The notes beneath the pieces were generated by a model that was not told where the DNA came from, searched no databases, and saw only the letters and a list, made by a program, of their open reading frames with translations. DNA of 64,000 bases. Source: Dyadobacter crusticola DSM 16708. Its GTDB lineage: Bacteria > Bacteroidota > Bacteroidia > Cytophagales > Spirosomataceae. The position numbers were made by a program, and so were the translations under genes. The stretch is taken from positions 562,651 to 626,650 of the forward strand of contig NZ_KL370786.1 in NCBI RefSeq assembly GCF_000701505.1, given 5' to 3'. Below, in pieces: positions 1-7,341 of the stretch (its first letter is position 1; the number at the start of each line of letters is the position of its first letter).

Positions 1-260
1 TCCGCTGGGCCGACCAGTTTAACCTTTCACTAGATCCCGACACAGCCCGGGAGTTTCACGACGAGACACTACCTGCCGAAGGTGCCAAAATCGCCCATTT
101 CTGTTCCATGTGCGGGCCTAACTTCTGTTCCATGAAAATCACGCAGGATGTGCGCGAGTATGCGGAAGAAAACGGAATGCTGACAGACACCGCGATTGAA
201 GAAGGAATGCAGGTAAAAGCGCGTGAATTTGCTGAAAAGGGCAGCGAAATCTATCTGTAA
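1..260 (+). CDS. thiC: Phosphomethylpyrimidine synthase ThiC, C-terminal part
   Basis: Only the last 85 or so codons are present; the reading frame begins at base 3 and ends with TAA at 258-260. ThiC is the radical-SAM enzyme that rearranges aminoimidazole ribotide into hydroxymethylpyrimidine phosphate for thiamine. The fragment shows the hallmark C-terminal cluster motif CSMCGPNFCSM, whose three cysteines (CX2CX4C) hold the catalytic [4Fe-4S] cluster. It ends 2 bases before the start of the next gene, so it is the upstream member of a thi operon. The start, and any TPP riboswitch or thiS, lie outside the window. Confidence 0.95.
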   Translation, partial: RWADQFNLSLDPDTAREFHDETLPAEGAKIAHFCSMCGPNFCSMKITQDVREYAEENGMLTDTAIEEGMQVKAREFAEKGSEIYL

Positions 261-262
261 CC

Positions 263-1561
263 ATGAAAAAGATCATCATATCAAGGCCCGATTTCTTTGC
301 AGGCGAAGCAGTACAAATCACTACACTTTTCGTGGATGGAATGCAGCTGCTGCATTTGCGGAAGCCAGATTGTACCAGGGAAGAGCTCGCCAGGCTGCTG
401 GGTGACATCAATCCGGGCAACTATCCGCAGATCGCATTGCACCAGCACCATGAACTCGCGCAGGAATTTGGTATAAACAGGCTCCACTTCCCGGAGCAGC
501 TTCGTTTGGAACAAACAGAAGAATCGCTACAAGAGCTAAAATCACGCGGTTTCATACTTAGTACTTCCATTCACGAAGCGGGAATGCTGCGGAATTTATC
601 GAATGCATTCAGCTACGCACTTTTAGGTCCTGTTTTCGATAGTATTTCAAAACAAAATTACCGCGCTGCATTGCCACCAAACTTCAAACTCGATCGCCAG
701 GGATATAGTGGAGAAGTAATCGCAATCGGAGGAATCGATGCTTCCAGGATACAATCAATAACTCAAATGGGCTTCGACGGCGCCGCATTCCTCGGCAGCA
801 TCTGGCTTTCTAAAGCCCCCGGGTTGAAACCCGGGGCCAGGGATTTTCTGAGAGCGCCGAATGAATTTGCCCCTCCAATTTTCGCCAAAGGCGAAACAAA
901 CCCAATCTCTTGCCCCAGCTTTCAAGCCGGGGAAAACAGGATTGGCAGGCTGCAATTTATTTCTCAGGAAAATGAAGCGATATCACATATGGAGAGCATT
1001 CGGCTAGCGCTGGAAGCGGGTTGTCGCTGGATACAACTGCGCGTCAAAAACCGGCCGGAGGAGGAAGTGCTTCGACTAGCCTGGGAAGCCACCAAGTTAT
1101 GCGATCAGTACGGCGCAAGACTGATTATCAATGATTTTCCGAGAGTGGCGCAAGCGGTGGAAGCTTATGGGCTGCATCTCGGGCTTACGGATATGTCAGT
1201 ACCGGAAGCCCGAGAATTAGTGGGTGACAGGCTGATAATCGGCGGTACTGCCAACTCCTGGGAGGATATCGTTCTCCGCGTCAAGGAAGGTGCGGATTAC
1301 ATTGGGTTGGGACCTTTTCGATTTACAACTACCAAGCAAAACCTCAGTCCGGTCCTGGGTTTTGAAGGTTACAGCGTATTAATGCAAAAAATGGCTGAGG
1401 CGGAATTCAATACACCTATTGTCGGAATTGGGGGGATTATGCCTGCTGACGTGCCGGCCTTGTTGAAAGCCGGTCTGCACGGAGTTGCTATGTCCTCGGC
1501 GCTCATCAATGTGGCTGATCCACAAGTTATTGTTCATCAAATTCAGAAAGTATTATGCTGA
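263..1561 (+). CDS. Double thiamine-phosphate synthase/TenI-type protein fused through a repeat
   Basis: This 432-aa ORF holds two TIM-barrel halves of the ThiE/TenI superfamily. Residues 1-183 form a divergent TenI-like domain ending in GGIDASRIQ and AAFLGSIW. Residues about 225-432 are a canonical ThiE, which joins HMP-PP and thiazole phosphate: QLRVKN, LIINDF, HLGLTDM, GLGPFRFTTTK, VGIGGI and a final GVAMSSAL are all visible. The two are joined by a proline- and glycine-rich stretch, residues 184-224, encoded by a palindromic repeat. ThiE proteins are normally about 200 aa, so this is twice the usual length. It overlaps thiG by 7 bases. The second half looks catalytically intact; the role of the first half (aminase-like, TenI-like or silent) cannot be decided here. 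Confidence 0.85.
   Translation: MKKIIISRPDFFAGEAVQITTLFVDGMQLLHLRKPDCTREELARLLGDINPGNYPQIALHQHHELAQEFGINRLHFPEQLRLEQTEESLQELKSRGFILSTSIHEAGMLRNLSNAFSYALLGPVFDSISKQNYRAALPPNFKLDRQGYSGEVIAIGGIDASRIQSITQMGFDGAAFLGSIWLSKAPGLKPGARDFLRAPNEFAPPIFAKGETNPISCPSFQAGENRIGRLQFISQENEAISHMESIRLALEAGCRWIQLRVKNRPEEEVLRLAWEATKLCDQYGARLIINDFPRVAQAVEAYGLHLGLTDMSVPEARELVGDRLIIGGTANSWEDIVLRVKEGADYIGLGPFRFTTTKQNLSPVLGFEGYSVLMQKMAEAEFNTPIVGIGGIMPADVPALLKAGLHGVAMSSALINVADPQVIVHQIQKVLC
812..935 (+). repeat. Intergenic-type palindromic repeat lying in frame inside the ThiE fusion
   Basis: Three inverted repeats follow one another. The first is CCCCGGGTT (817-825) and AACCCGGGG (828-836) with a 2-base loop. The second pairs TTTCGCC with GGCGAAA at 880-896 around AAA. 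The third is CCCCAGCTT (913-921) against AAGCCGGGG (924-932), with one mismatch and arms resembling the first. The composition is unlike the rest of the gene. Such GC-rich palindromes are usually intergenic repeats. Here the element is open in the coding frame and supplies the linker between two domains. Confidence 0.7.
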
Positions 1562-2322
1562 AAATAGCAGATAAGACATTTACATCGCGCCTTTTTACCG
1601 GTACCGGCAAGTTCAGTTCTTCGGAAATAATGGAAGAAGCGCTGCTTGCCTCGGGCTCCGAGCTGGCGACGGTCGCATTGCGGCGGGTGGATATTCATAG
1701 CAATCAGGACGATATTCTCCTGCATTTGAATCACCCCCAAATCAACCTTTTACCAAATACTTCCGGCGTAAGAACGGCAAAAGAGGCCGTGTTTGCGGCG
1801 CAGCTCGCTCGGGAAGCATTGGAGACGAACTGGCTCAAACTCGAAATCCACCCCGATCCCAAGTATCTCATGCCCGACGCCATTGAAACGCTGAAAGCCA
1901 CAGAGGAACTGGCCAGGCTTGGCTTTGTCATTCTCCCTTATATTCATGCGGACCCTGTCTTGTGCAAGCGGCTTGAAGAAGCAGGAGCAGCCGCGGTAAT
2001 GCCGCTGGGTTCGCCGATAGGGAGTAATAAAGGGTTGAAAACGATCGACTTTCTTGAAATTATCATTGAACAGAGCCGCGTACCCGTCGTGATCGATGCG
2101 GGTATAGGCGCCCCGTCCGACGCGGCGAAGGCAATGGAGATAGGAGCGGATGCAGTGCTGGTGAATACTGCAATCGCCTCGGCCGGTGATCCGGTTCACA
2201 TGGCGCGCGCTTTCCGCATGGCTGTGGAAGGGGGCAGAATGGCGTTTGAAGCGAAATTAGGAAAACAAGGCAACTTCGCTTCGGCGAGCAGCCCGTTAAC
2301 AGCGTTTTTAGATGAGCTTTAA
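1555..2322 (+). CDS. thiG: Thiazole synthase ThiG
   Basis: ThiG builds the thiazole phosphate ring of thiamine from deoxyxylulose phosphate, dehydroglycine and ThiS thiocarboxylate. The 255-aa length is normal. The start gives MLKIADKTFTSRLFTGTGK, the typical ThiG opening. The Schiff-base lysine region is in NWLKLEIHPD, followed by VMPLGSPIGSNKGL and the phosphate-binding PVVIDAGIGAPSDA and ADAVLVNTAIA stretches. It overlaps the preceding gene by 7 bases and thiH by 11, so translation is probably coupled along the operon. Confidence 0.96.
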   Translation: MLKIADKTFTSRLFTGTGKFSSSEIMEEALLASGSELATVALRRVDIHSNQDDILLHLNHPQINLLPNTSGVRTAKEAVFAAQLAREALETNWLKLEIHPDPKYLMPDAIETLKATEELARLGFVILPYIHADPVLCKRLEEAGAAAVMPLGSPIGSNKGLKTIDFLEIIIEQSRVPVVIDAGIGAPSDAAKAMEIGADAVLVNTAIASAGDPVHMARAFRMAVEGGRMAFEAKLGKQGNFASASSPLTAFLDEL

Positions 2323-3451
2323 GGAGATTTTTGATCAATATCGGTGGGAAGAGGTGAAGACGAGTATTTACTCAAAAACAGCCTCCGACGTCGAAAAGGC
2401 ACTTTCTTCGGAAAAGCGAACAGTGGAAGATTTTAAAGCATTGATATCTCCCGCTGCTTCGGCTTACCTCGAACCGATGGCGCAGCTCAGCCGCAAACTG
2501 ACCCAAAAGCGCTTTGGTAAGACCATCCAAATGTACATTCCGCTTTACCTGTCCAATGAATGCACCAATATCTGCACCTATTGCGGGTTCAGTCTGGACA
2601 ATAAGGTGCGGCGGCGGACGCTCTCGGAAACTGAAATATTAAAGGAGGTGGAGGTAATTAAAACGCTGGGGTATGAGCATGTGCTGCTGGTTACCGGCGA
2701 GGCTAATCAGACTGTCCATGTAGATTATTTCAAGAAAGTGCTCCGCCTGCTGCGGCCGCATTTTTCGATGATCTCCATGGAAGTACAACCGCTCGATACC
2801 GAAGAATACAGCGAATTAATTCCGCTGGGACTGAATACTGTATTAGTTTACCAGGAAACCTATCACCAGGAAGATTACCGCAAACATCATCCCAAAGGCA
2901 AGAAATCCAACTTCCTGTACCGGCTCGAAACGCCCGACCGGCTTGGGAAAGCGGGCATTCACAAAATGGGACTGGGTGTTCTGATCGGATTGGAAGATTG
3001 GCGGACAGACAGCTTTTTCACCGCATTGCACCTTCAATATCTTGAAAAAACATACTGGCAAACGCGGTATAGCTTGTCCTTCCCGCGCCTTCGCCCATTC
3101 TCCGGCGGACTGGAACCAAAGGTGGAAATGTCGGACAGGGAGCTGGTACAGCTGATTTGTGCTTACCGGATCATGAATGAAGAAGTGGAGCTTTCGCTGT
3201 CTACCCGCGAGTCGGAGAAGTTCAGGAATCATTGCATTCAGCTGGGCATTACGTCCATTAGTGCAGGTTCCAAAACCAATCCGGGCGGTTATGCAGTGGA
3301 GGCGGACTCGCTGGAACAGTTCGAGATTTCAGATGAGCGTTCACCCGAAGAGATCGCCCGGGTGATACGGAATAGTGGCTATGAGCCGGTTTGGAAGGAT
3401 TGGGATACCTATATGCAGAGCAGCGTACCTGTTAATCCGGATTTTATTTAA
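2312..3451 (+). CDS. thiH: 2-iminoacetate (dehydroglycine) synthase ThiH
   Basis: ThiH is a radical-SAM tyrosine lyase that supplies dehydroglycine to ThiG, the route used by organisms with an anaerobic-type thiazole pathway instead of the ThiO oxidase. The 379-aa protein has the radical-SAM signature CTNICTYCGFS (CX3CX2C) near residue 85-95, then SMEVQPL and VLVYQETYH typical of ThiH. The start at 2312 lies inside the end of thiG. It is the last gene of the operon; a hairpin follows at 3484-3510. Confidence 0.96.
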   Translation: MSFKEIFDQYRWEEVKTSIYSKTASDVEKALSSEKRTVEDFKALISPAASAYLEPMAQLSRKLTQKRFGKTIQMYIPLYLSNECTNICTYCGFSLDNKVRRRTLSETEILKEVEVIKTLGYEHVLLVTGEANQTVHVDYFKKVLRLLRPHFSMISMEVQPLDTEEYSELIPLGLNTVLVYQETYHQEDYRKHHPKGKKSNFLYRLETPDRLGKAGIHKMGLGVLIGLEDWRTDSFFTALHLQYLEKTYWQTRYSLSFPRLRPFSGGLEPKVEMSDRELVQLICAYRIMNEEVELSLSTRESEKFRNHCIQLGITSISAGSKTNPGGYAVEADSLEQFEISDERSPEEIARVIRNSGYEPVWKDWDTYMQSSVPVNPDFI

Positions 3452-3483
3452 TGTTCCGGCTGACCAGGTTTTCACTTTCAGGA

Positions 3484-3510
3484 AAGGCCCGGATCAGAAA
3501 CCCGGGCCTT
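3484..3510. terminator. Hairpin terminator between thiH and the RidA-like gene
   Basis: AAGGCCCGG (3484-3492) pairs perfectly with CCGGGCCTT (3502-3510) around a 9-base loop. It sits 33 bases after thiH and 22 before the end of a convergent gene, so it can serve both strands. No long U tract follows. Confidence 0.6.
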
Positions 3511-3531
3511 CTGAGAATCACTTCTGGCTTG

Positions 3532-4071
3532 TCAGGGAGCGACTTCCACGATCATTTCGATCTCCACTGCGATACCCGAAGGCAGCGATGCTACGCCGAT
3601 CGCCGAGCGGGCGTGCTTGCCGCTTTCCCCAAATACTTCAACCATAAAGTCCGTAAAACCATTGATTACCTGCGGCTGCTGCGTGAGCGTCGGGGTCGAA
3701 TTGACCAGACCAAGTACTTTAACTACTCTTTTAACCTTATTTAAATCGCCGATTTCGTGCTTCAAGGAGGCCAGCAATGCGATACCGCACAGTTTTGCAG
3801 CTTCTTTTCCCTGTTCCACCGTCAGGTCGTCGCCTACTTTACCGAGGATCTGCCCGCCGCCGGGCTTGTCGGGTCCGTGGCCGGAGAGATAAACCAGGTT
3901 GCCCACCCGGACAGCCCGCAGTAGGTTGCCATTCGAGGCTTTCATTTTGGCTAGGGTGATACCGAGTTCAGTGAGCTTTTTCTCCACGTCGGGGCGTGAC
4001 TGTGCGAATGAGGGACTTACAAATGCGGCCAGTATGCAGACCAGGGTAATTTTGAAGAACGTTTTTGACAT
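3532..4071 (-). CDS. Exported RidA/YjgF-family protein
   Basis: The RidA (YjgF/YER057c/UK114) family includes imine/enamine deaminases that neutralise reactive intermediates. This copy resembles the group with the NLVYLSGHGPDKPGG stretch. I chose the start at 4071, which gives a 179-aa protein beginning MSKTFFKITLVC, a hydrophobic signal peptide ending near SFAQS; an upstream in-frame ATG at 4116 would bury that signal. The C-terminal region ARSAIGVASLPSGIAVEIEM matches the family active-site strand. The role of exported RidA-like proteins is not established, and the substrate is unknown. Confidence 0.85.
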   Translation of the reverse strand: MSKTFFKITLVCILAAFVSPSFAQSRPDVEKKLTELGITLAKMKASNGNLLRAVRVGNLVYLSGHGPDKPGGGQILGKVGDDLTVEQGKEAAKLCGIALLASLKHEIGDLNKVKRVVKVLGLVNSTPTLTQQPQVINGFTDFMVEVFGESGKHARSAIGVASLPSGIAVEIEMIVEVAP

Positions 4072-4130
4072 GAAATCAGCAATTGATATGTGATCGCCAA
4101 AAATAGGCTGTTTCATGCTTCAAACATAAG

Positions 4131-4161
4131 AATGGCCGCAATTCTGCTGAATGCGGCCATT
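4131..4161. terminator. Hairpin downstream of the alkaline phosphatase gene
   Basis: AATGGCCGCA (4131-4140) pairs perfectly with TGCGGCCATT (4152-4161) around an 11-base loop. It sits 10 bases beyond the minus-strand stop at 4172 and 60 bases upstream of the RidA-like start, so it probably ends the phosphatase transcript. No clear U run follows. Confidence 0.55.
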
Positions 4162-4171
4162 TTACAGTGTT

Positions 4172-5563
4172 TTACGCTTTCGCTATTCCGGTTTTTTCAA
4201 GCATGAAATTGTGCAGCTCTGTATTTTTTACGAAAGGCTTCAAAGCTTCGCTGCCGGGGCCGAACATCGCAAGCTCCACATAGTCACCGGAATGGTCCAT
4301 TCCCGCCCAACCGACTCCGGTATAGTTCGTTTGAATGGCCCCAAGCTCCTTAAAAAGCTTCTTATTGGTGATGTACAGCCCTTTTTCATTTTTGTCACCA
4401 ATTAACCCGATCAACTTTTCCGCTTCCGCCTGTTTGATTGCGTAACCTTGTGCAAACTCAATGCGTTCAATGAGTTGTGCCGCAGTAGGCATTTCTTTGA
4501 GGTCGCCTAGGATCCAGTTGTTGGTATGTTTGAATTTTTGAAAAAGATCGAATTTCTTGTCGCTGCCAAACAGACCGGGATTTGCATTGCCGTGGTCTGT
4601 TGTAATAATCACAAGTGTCTCTTTGTCTTTCGCTGCAAAATCGAGTGCTACTTTAATCGCTTCGTCGAATGCGATCTGATCGTACAGCAACCCGCCCGCG
4701 TCATTTGAATGCGCAGCCCAGTCTACCTTGCCGCCTTCGACCTGGATCGCAAAACCTTTCTGGTTCTTTGAAACGAGTTCGAGTGTCTTAGCAGTCATTT
4801 CAGCCAGTGTAGGCACCTTTTGTTGCAGATCCTTATCTTCGAAAGTATCCAGCGAATAGGGAAGTGCACCCTCGCAGTAAACACCTAGTACCGGTTTTTG
4901 AATGCTGTTAAGCGCCTGCATTGCATTGCGGTCGCGGGCAACGGTGTAGCCTGCTTTGATATAATCTGCAAAAAGATCCGTTTTGTCTTTGCGCTTTTCT
5001 CCATCGAAGAACTCCGCTCCGCCGCCCATCATCACATCAAATTTGAGATCCAGGTACTGCGCTGCAATCTCCGACTCGTCACCACGCGATTTATTATTAA
5101 TGCAAAAACCAGCCGGCGTAGCGTGGGTGATCGTCACCGAAGTAACGCAGCCAACCGACTTACCCGCTTCCTTGAACTTTTGCAGAATGGGCTTGTTGAA
5201 GCTGCCGTCTGCATTTACGTTCAGGTTTCCGTTTGGCACTTTCTTGCCGCCGCCCCAGGCTGAGCTGCCTGCGGCTGAGTCGGTTACCAATGCATTGGAG
5301 GAAGAAGTTTCCATGAATGCGCGGCTTCCGGTTTGTTCCAGGTACAGTTTCATCCAGCTGGTATCCCGGCCATGTTTGCGTTTGAGCAACAGGTCGGCCA
5401 TATTCAGCGTACCGGTACTCATACCGTCGCTGACCATGAAAATGATATTCTTGGCTATGTTGCCTTTCTTAACGGGAGCCGAAGTTTCGCTGTTGCCGCG
5501 GAACAATGCCGGCCCAGCCAAAAGAGCCGCCGAGCTATTTGTAAAAAAATCCCTTCTTTTCAT
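4172..5563 (-). CDS. Tat-exported alkaline phosphatase, PhoA superfamily
   Basis: Alkaline phosphatases release phosphate from monoesters outside the cytoplasm. The 463-aa protein opens with a twin-arginine signal (MKRRDFFTNSSAALLAGPAL). Metal and nucleophile motifs follow in family order: NIIFMVSDGMS (metal Asp), ALVTDSAAGSSAWGGG (catalytic Ser after Asp), VEGGKVDWAAHSND (metal and His ligands), and VIITTDHGNANPG (Asp-His). The C-terminal GMDHSGDYVELAMFGPG supplies the last zinc His. It has its own terminator-like hairpin, and the upstream neighbour is divergent. Phosphate control is likely but no Pho-box-like sequence was recognised. Confidence 0.93.
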   Translation of the reverse strand: MKRRDFFTNSSAALLAGPALFRGNSETSAPVKKGNIAKNIIFMVSDGMSTGTLNMADLLLKRKHGRDTSWMKLYLEQTGSRAFMETSSSNALVTDSAAGSSAWGGGKKVPNGNLNVNADGSFNKPILQKFKEAGKSVGCVTSVTITHATPAGFCINNKSRGDESEIAAQYLDLKFDVMMGGGAEFFDGEKRKDKTDLFADYIKAGYTVARDRNAMQALNSIQKPVLGVYCEGALPYSLDTFEDKDLQQKVPTLAEMTAKTLELVSKNQKGFAIQVEGGKVDWAAHSNDAGGLLYDQIAFDEAIKVALDFAAKDKETLVIITTDHGNANPGLFGSDKKFDLFQKFKHTNNWILGDLKEMPTAAQLIERIEFAQGYAIKQAEAEKLIGLIGDKNEKGLYITNKKLFKELGAIQTNYTGVGWAGMDHSGDYVELAMFGPGSEALKPFVKNTELHNFMLEKTGIAKA

Positions 5564-5689
5564 TGGATAGAGTCACTTTGAATGCAAAGCCGGTAAGTGC
5601 CGGCCACACTGCAAAGGACGAACTTGAATGCAAACCCAATGAGAACACGCGGTTATGGATTTGTTAAGTTTTTTCAATTTTCTAAGCAC

Positions 5690-7147
5690 ATGATCAGATA
5701 CCCTAGCTGTCTTTTGGTACTTTTTAGTAGTCTGCTTTTGTGGACTTGCCGTGAGCGCGACCGAAGTGAAGCAATCGTCACAGTCGATTGTGACGATTGT
5801 ACCGGAAGAGCAGTTCGGATCGAAAGTTTTCCGCTTTTATCGTATGAAAACGTGGTACTTGACAGCGGCCAATTCGACCAGCGGGGGCGGGTGACACTAC
5901 ACATACCTCTTGTAAATGAGCAGCTTGTCAACGTCAGGCTGGATACTGTGTCAGTTTATGCGATGCTGCTTTTGCGGGGTGAGGAAGCTAAGCTGCGCAT
6001 TCGCAACGGGCAGCCGGAATTTCTAGGCGCCCGGGCTAAGTTCAACGACTATTTGTACAAAGAGAGAACGGCAACCAAAAGTATCTTGCGGGCTTCGGAT
6101 GATATTCGGTTGAATTTTGGGAAATATTCGCAGGGTCAAAGAAATGCAGTAATCAAATCTGTTGAAAAATCCCTTACCAGCGTGAATGAAATGATCCGGC
6201 GCGATGGTGGTTTAACAAAACAGGAAAGAACGCTTCTGCTTGCCTCAAACGACAGCTTTGTCAAATGGTTGACAGCTAGTTACACGGACTGGAATAGTGA
6301 CGAGATTTACAATAGCTGGAAACAAAGAGCCAATGCTGCCAATCAATATGCTCCTGATTTTTTAATGGATTTAAAGGCAGATACTGCATTATTTCGCCGC
6401 AAGTTTCCCTTCTATTTAGATCTGCTCAATGCAGAATTAATGCACAAGCTGCTGCATCCGATCGAATACCATCTGGACGAAATTGAAGCTGATTATGACG
6501 CAGGACTGATCGGGCTGGAAGCAGAAAAAGTGATTAAGTCACGCCATTTTGCATCTGATTTTGAGGAGCTCTTACTCGCCAGGAATTTGATGGTCTGTTT
6601 CAGGGAAAGTGAAATTACTGCCACTTCTGATTCCCTTTATAGCCACTTTTTGCATTCTTTTCCTAACTCACCTTTCAAGCGGGAGCTGGACGAACAGTTT
6701 GCGGCTTCCCATAAATTGAAAAGCGGCCAGCCTGCATTGAACTTTACTGCTTACTCGCCTGATGGAAAGCGTACAAAACTGAGTGATCTGGCTGGCAAGG
6801 TGGTTTACATCGATCTGTGGGCGACCTGGTGCGGGCCTTGTATTGCTGAATTTCCGCATTCAAAAAAGCTGATCGCACGCTACCGCGACAATCCCGAAGT
6901 CGCATTTCTGTTTGTCTCAGGCGATGCTGATGAAGCGAAATGGACAGCTTTTTTGAAAAAAAAACCAAATTTGAAAGGAATTCACCTGCGGCAAAGAGAT
7001 CCGGACGAACGCATTGCAGAGTACTACCGCGTAACCGGAATCCCACATTATATTTTAATTGATCAGGTAGGAAAAATTGTGTCCGCAGATGCGCCCAGGC
7101 CGTCTGATCCGCAGATTATAAGTAAAATCGACAGCCTCTTAAAATAA
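5690..7147 (+). CDS. TlpA-like thioredoxin lipoprotein
   Basis: The start at 5690 gives a signal peptide with lipobox-like LLLWTC, so the mature protein is probably a lipid-anchored periplasmic protein of about 485 residues; the longer reading from 5597 would hide this signal. Residues about 30-110 resemble the small beta-rich domain (DUF4369 type) that precedes TlpA domains in Bacteroidota. A helical middle follows, then a C-terminal thioredoxin fold with active site WATWCGPC around residue 380 and the cis-proline segment VTGIPHYILID. The family reduces or isomerises thiols in the periplasm. It stands alone on this strand and its partner is unknown. Confidence 0.88.
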   Translation: MIRYPSCLLVLFSSLLLWTCRERDRSEAIVTVDCDDCTGRAVRIESFPLLSYENVVLDSGQFDQRGRVTLHIPLVNEQLVNVRLDTVSVYAMLLLRGEEAKLRIRNGQPEFLGARAKFNDYLYKERTATKSILRASDDIRLNFGKYSQGQRNAVIKSVEKSLTSVNEMIRRDGGLTKQERTLLLASNDSFVKWLTASYTDWNSDEIYNSWKQRANAANQYAPDFLMDLKADTALFRRKFPFYLDLLNAELMHKLLHPIEYHLDEIEADYDAGLIGLEAEKVIKSRHFASDFEELLLARNLMVCFRESEITATSDSLYSHFLHSFPNSPFKRELDEQFAASHKLKSGQPALNFTAYSPDGKRTKLSDLAGKVVYIDLWATWCGPCIAEFPHSKKLIARYRDNPEVAFLFVSGDADEAKWTAFLKKKPNLKGIHLRQRDPDERIAEYYRVTGIPHYILIDQVGKIVSADAPRPSDPQIISKIDSLLK

Positions 7148-7341
7148 GTATTTAGGTGTCAATTCACTATCTCTGCCTCAGTGATCGCGGAGAAGCGAAG
7201 GCTACAATATCACTGTGCTTGAATAACTCCACAAACTGATCTTTTTCATATTTGAACCCGATGCTGGTCAGATTTCGGGAAGGCGAATGCGCCTAGTTTT
7301 GACTTTGGGATTTTATCAGAATTTTATCCAAAGTCAAAACA
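7148..7341. promoter_or_regulatory. Intergenic region ending in a perfect 13-bp inverted repeat at the next ATG
   Basis: This 194-base gap has no gene. Its last part contains GTTTTGACTTTGG (7296-7308) and its exact reverse complement CCAAAGTCAAAAC (7328-7340), separated by 19 bases; the right arm stops one base before the ATG at 7342. As RNA it would fold over the initiation region, and as DNA it could be an operator. A loose TGA-N6-TCA motif also occurs upstream, but such motifs are common by chance. Confidence 0.5.

Noticed and set aside
4983..5570. 195-codon + strand frame opposite the alkaline phosphatase
   Set aside because: Fully antisense to a gene with intact catalytic motifs; no own signal or family resemblance.
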